Shown here piece after piece: positions 63,428 to 64,000 of a DNA stretch of 64,000 nt. The translations under genes and the position numbers were made by a program. The notes beneath the pieces are model-generated. The model had not been told where the DNA came from and ran no database searches. It saw nothing but the letters and a program-made list of their open reading frames with translations. The stretch is taken from NCBI RefSeq assembly GCF_001984155.1, contig NZ_MTQO01000047.1, positions 124,001-188,000 of the forward strand. Direction: 5' to 3'. Source of the stretch: Actinosynnema sp. ALI-1.44. GTDB lineage: Bacteria > Actinomycetota > Actinomycetes > Mycobacteriales > Pseudonocardiaceae. Numbering within the stretch: position 1 is the stretch's first letter; the number at the start of each line of letters is the position of its first letter.

Positions 63428-64000
63428 GTGCGCGTCCTGTCAGTTGACCTCGGCACGTCGAACACCGTCGCTGTGCTGTCCGCCCACGGACGTCCGCCTC
63501 GTGTGGTCGAGGTCGACGGCTCCGCCACCATGCCGTCCGCGGTCTTCGCCGGTGAGGACGGCAACCTGCTGGTCGGCAGGGACGCCGAACGCCGGGCCCG
63601 ACTGGATCCGTCGCGGTTCGAGCCCAACCCCAAACGCCGGGTCGACGAGGGCACCCTCCTGCTCGGTGACACGGTCGTGCCGGTGACCGACGCGCTTGCC
63701 GCCGTGCTGAGCCGCGTCGGCGAAGAGACATCACGGCAACTCGGCGGCGCGAAGCCGGACGAGGTGCGCCTGACACACCCCGCGCAGTGGGGTCCGACCA
63801 GGCGAAACGTCCTGATGGCTGCGGCCAGGCTTGCCGGACTCGGCAACAACCTCCTGCTCGTGCCCGAGCCCGTGGCCGCGGCAGCGCACTTCGCCTCGTT
63901 CCCCGGGCAGTCGCTGGCGCCGGGAAAGGCGCTCGCGGTCTACGACCTCGGCGCGGGCACGTTCGACATCGCCGTGGTCGGCGCGACGCAGACCGGCTTC
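63428..64000 (+). CDS. Hsp70-family (DnaK-like) protein, 3' end outside window
   Basis: The start is the GTG at 63428, with AAGGGGAG upstream; 191 codons are visible. The Hsp70 ATPase phosphate-1 loop is 'VLSVDLGTSNTVAVLSAHG', followed by 'MPSAVFAGEDGNLLVGRDA', 'VRLTHPAQWGPTRRNVLMAA', 'LLVPEPVAAAAHF' and phosphate-2 'LAVYDLGAGTFDIAVVG'. It is not housekeeping DnaK (the sequence departs from it), but one of the actinobacterial Hsp70-like proteins often fused to other domains at the C-terminus. That part is beyond the window. Confidence 0.9.
   Translation, partial: MRVLSVDLGTSNTVAVLSAHGRPPRVVEVDGSATMPSAVFAGEDGNLLVGRDAERRARLDPSRFEPNPKRRVDEGTLLLGDTVVPVTDALAAVLSRVGEETSRQLGGAKPDEVRLTHPAQWGPTRRNVLMAAARLAGLGNNLLLVPEPVAAAAHFASFPGQSLAPGKALAVYDLGAGTFDIAVVGATQTGF

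Overview
The window is about 64 kb of high-GC actinobacterial chromosome. The best fit is the Pseudonocardiales (Amycolatopsis/Kibdelosporangium-like relatives). Reasons: the locus aroG / pknL / Rv2175c-like / mptA-type mannosyltransferase / idsA / metF / lppM keeps the gene order and orientations I remember from mycobacteria (Rv2171-Rv2178c), there is a CsxA-type exo-glucosaminidase like the one known from Amycolatopsis orientalis, and many genes have GTG starts and apparently leaderless promoters (TANNNT followed by 6-7 bases and the start codon). No tRNA, rRNA, CRISPR array, transposase or prophage was seen. This looks like ordinary chromosome with some accessory genes.

Layout. 1-2.7 kb: a flavin/F420-type oxidase fragment, a tightly overlapping HTH / APH(6)-like kinase / pentapeptide-repeat operon, and a monooxygenase-truncated haemoglobin fusion. 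2.9-7.9 kb: a cobalamin riboswitch with a terminator, then nrdA-nrdB. NrdA carries a 378-residue LAGLIDADG intein whose +1 residue is Gly. NrdB has Phe at the radical-Tyr position and the full class Ic ligand set. 8-14.2 kb: secreted VWA/Calx-beta protein, MarR with divergent DMT exporter and reductase, a short hairpin element, an ankyrin/beta-propeller protein, and a DUF1152 protein. 14.3-18 kb: SAH riboswitch and metH. 18-31.3 kb: exonuclease-BRCT protein, then the conserved aroG-pknL-idsA-metF-lppM block, into which carotenoid genes (crtB, crtI) and a lipoprotein are interleaved.

31.3-45.7 kb: DUF885 peptidase, TetR/aldo-keto reductase unit with a clear operator, GNAT/YbaK pair, an SOS-box promoter driving a small HEPN-like gene and a DinB-like gene, a duplicated VOC protein, an MFS exporter, ArsR-def, GntR with ACC deaminase, and a folE / ferredoxin-reductase operon opposite a SufR-like regulator. 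45.8-54.8 kb: CsxA-like GH2 enzyme, a cyclase-like protein, DUF1801 and the Lhr helicase. 55-60.3 kb: a two-component system opposite a four-gene operon of exported and membrane proteins with FixH/YtkA-like features and no assigned function. 60.4-63.3 kb: a D-threonate/D-erythronate-type kinase - PdxA2 - DeoR catabolic operon with twin operators. The window ends inside an Hsp70-like gene.

Functional links: B12 connects the riboswitch-controlled class I RNR, the B12-dependent MetH, and (through one-carbon metabolism) MetF. MetH is controlled by an SAH riboswitch in which one strand appears shared between the aptamer and a hairpin that hides the ribosome-binding site. The main items to follow up are the Gly+1 intein in a class Ic RNR, the mechanism of the SAH switch, and the uncharacterised membrane operon at 57-60 kb.
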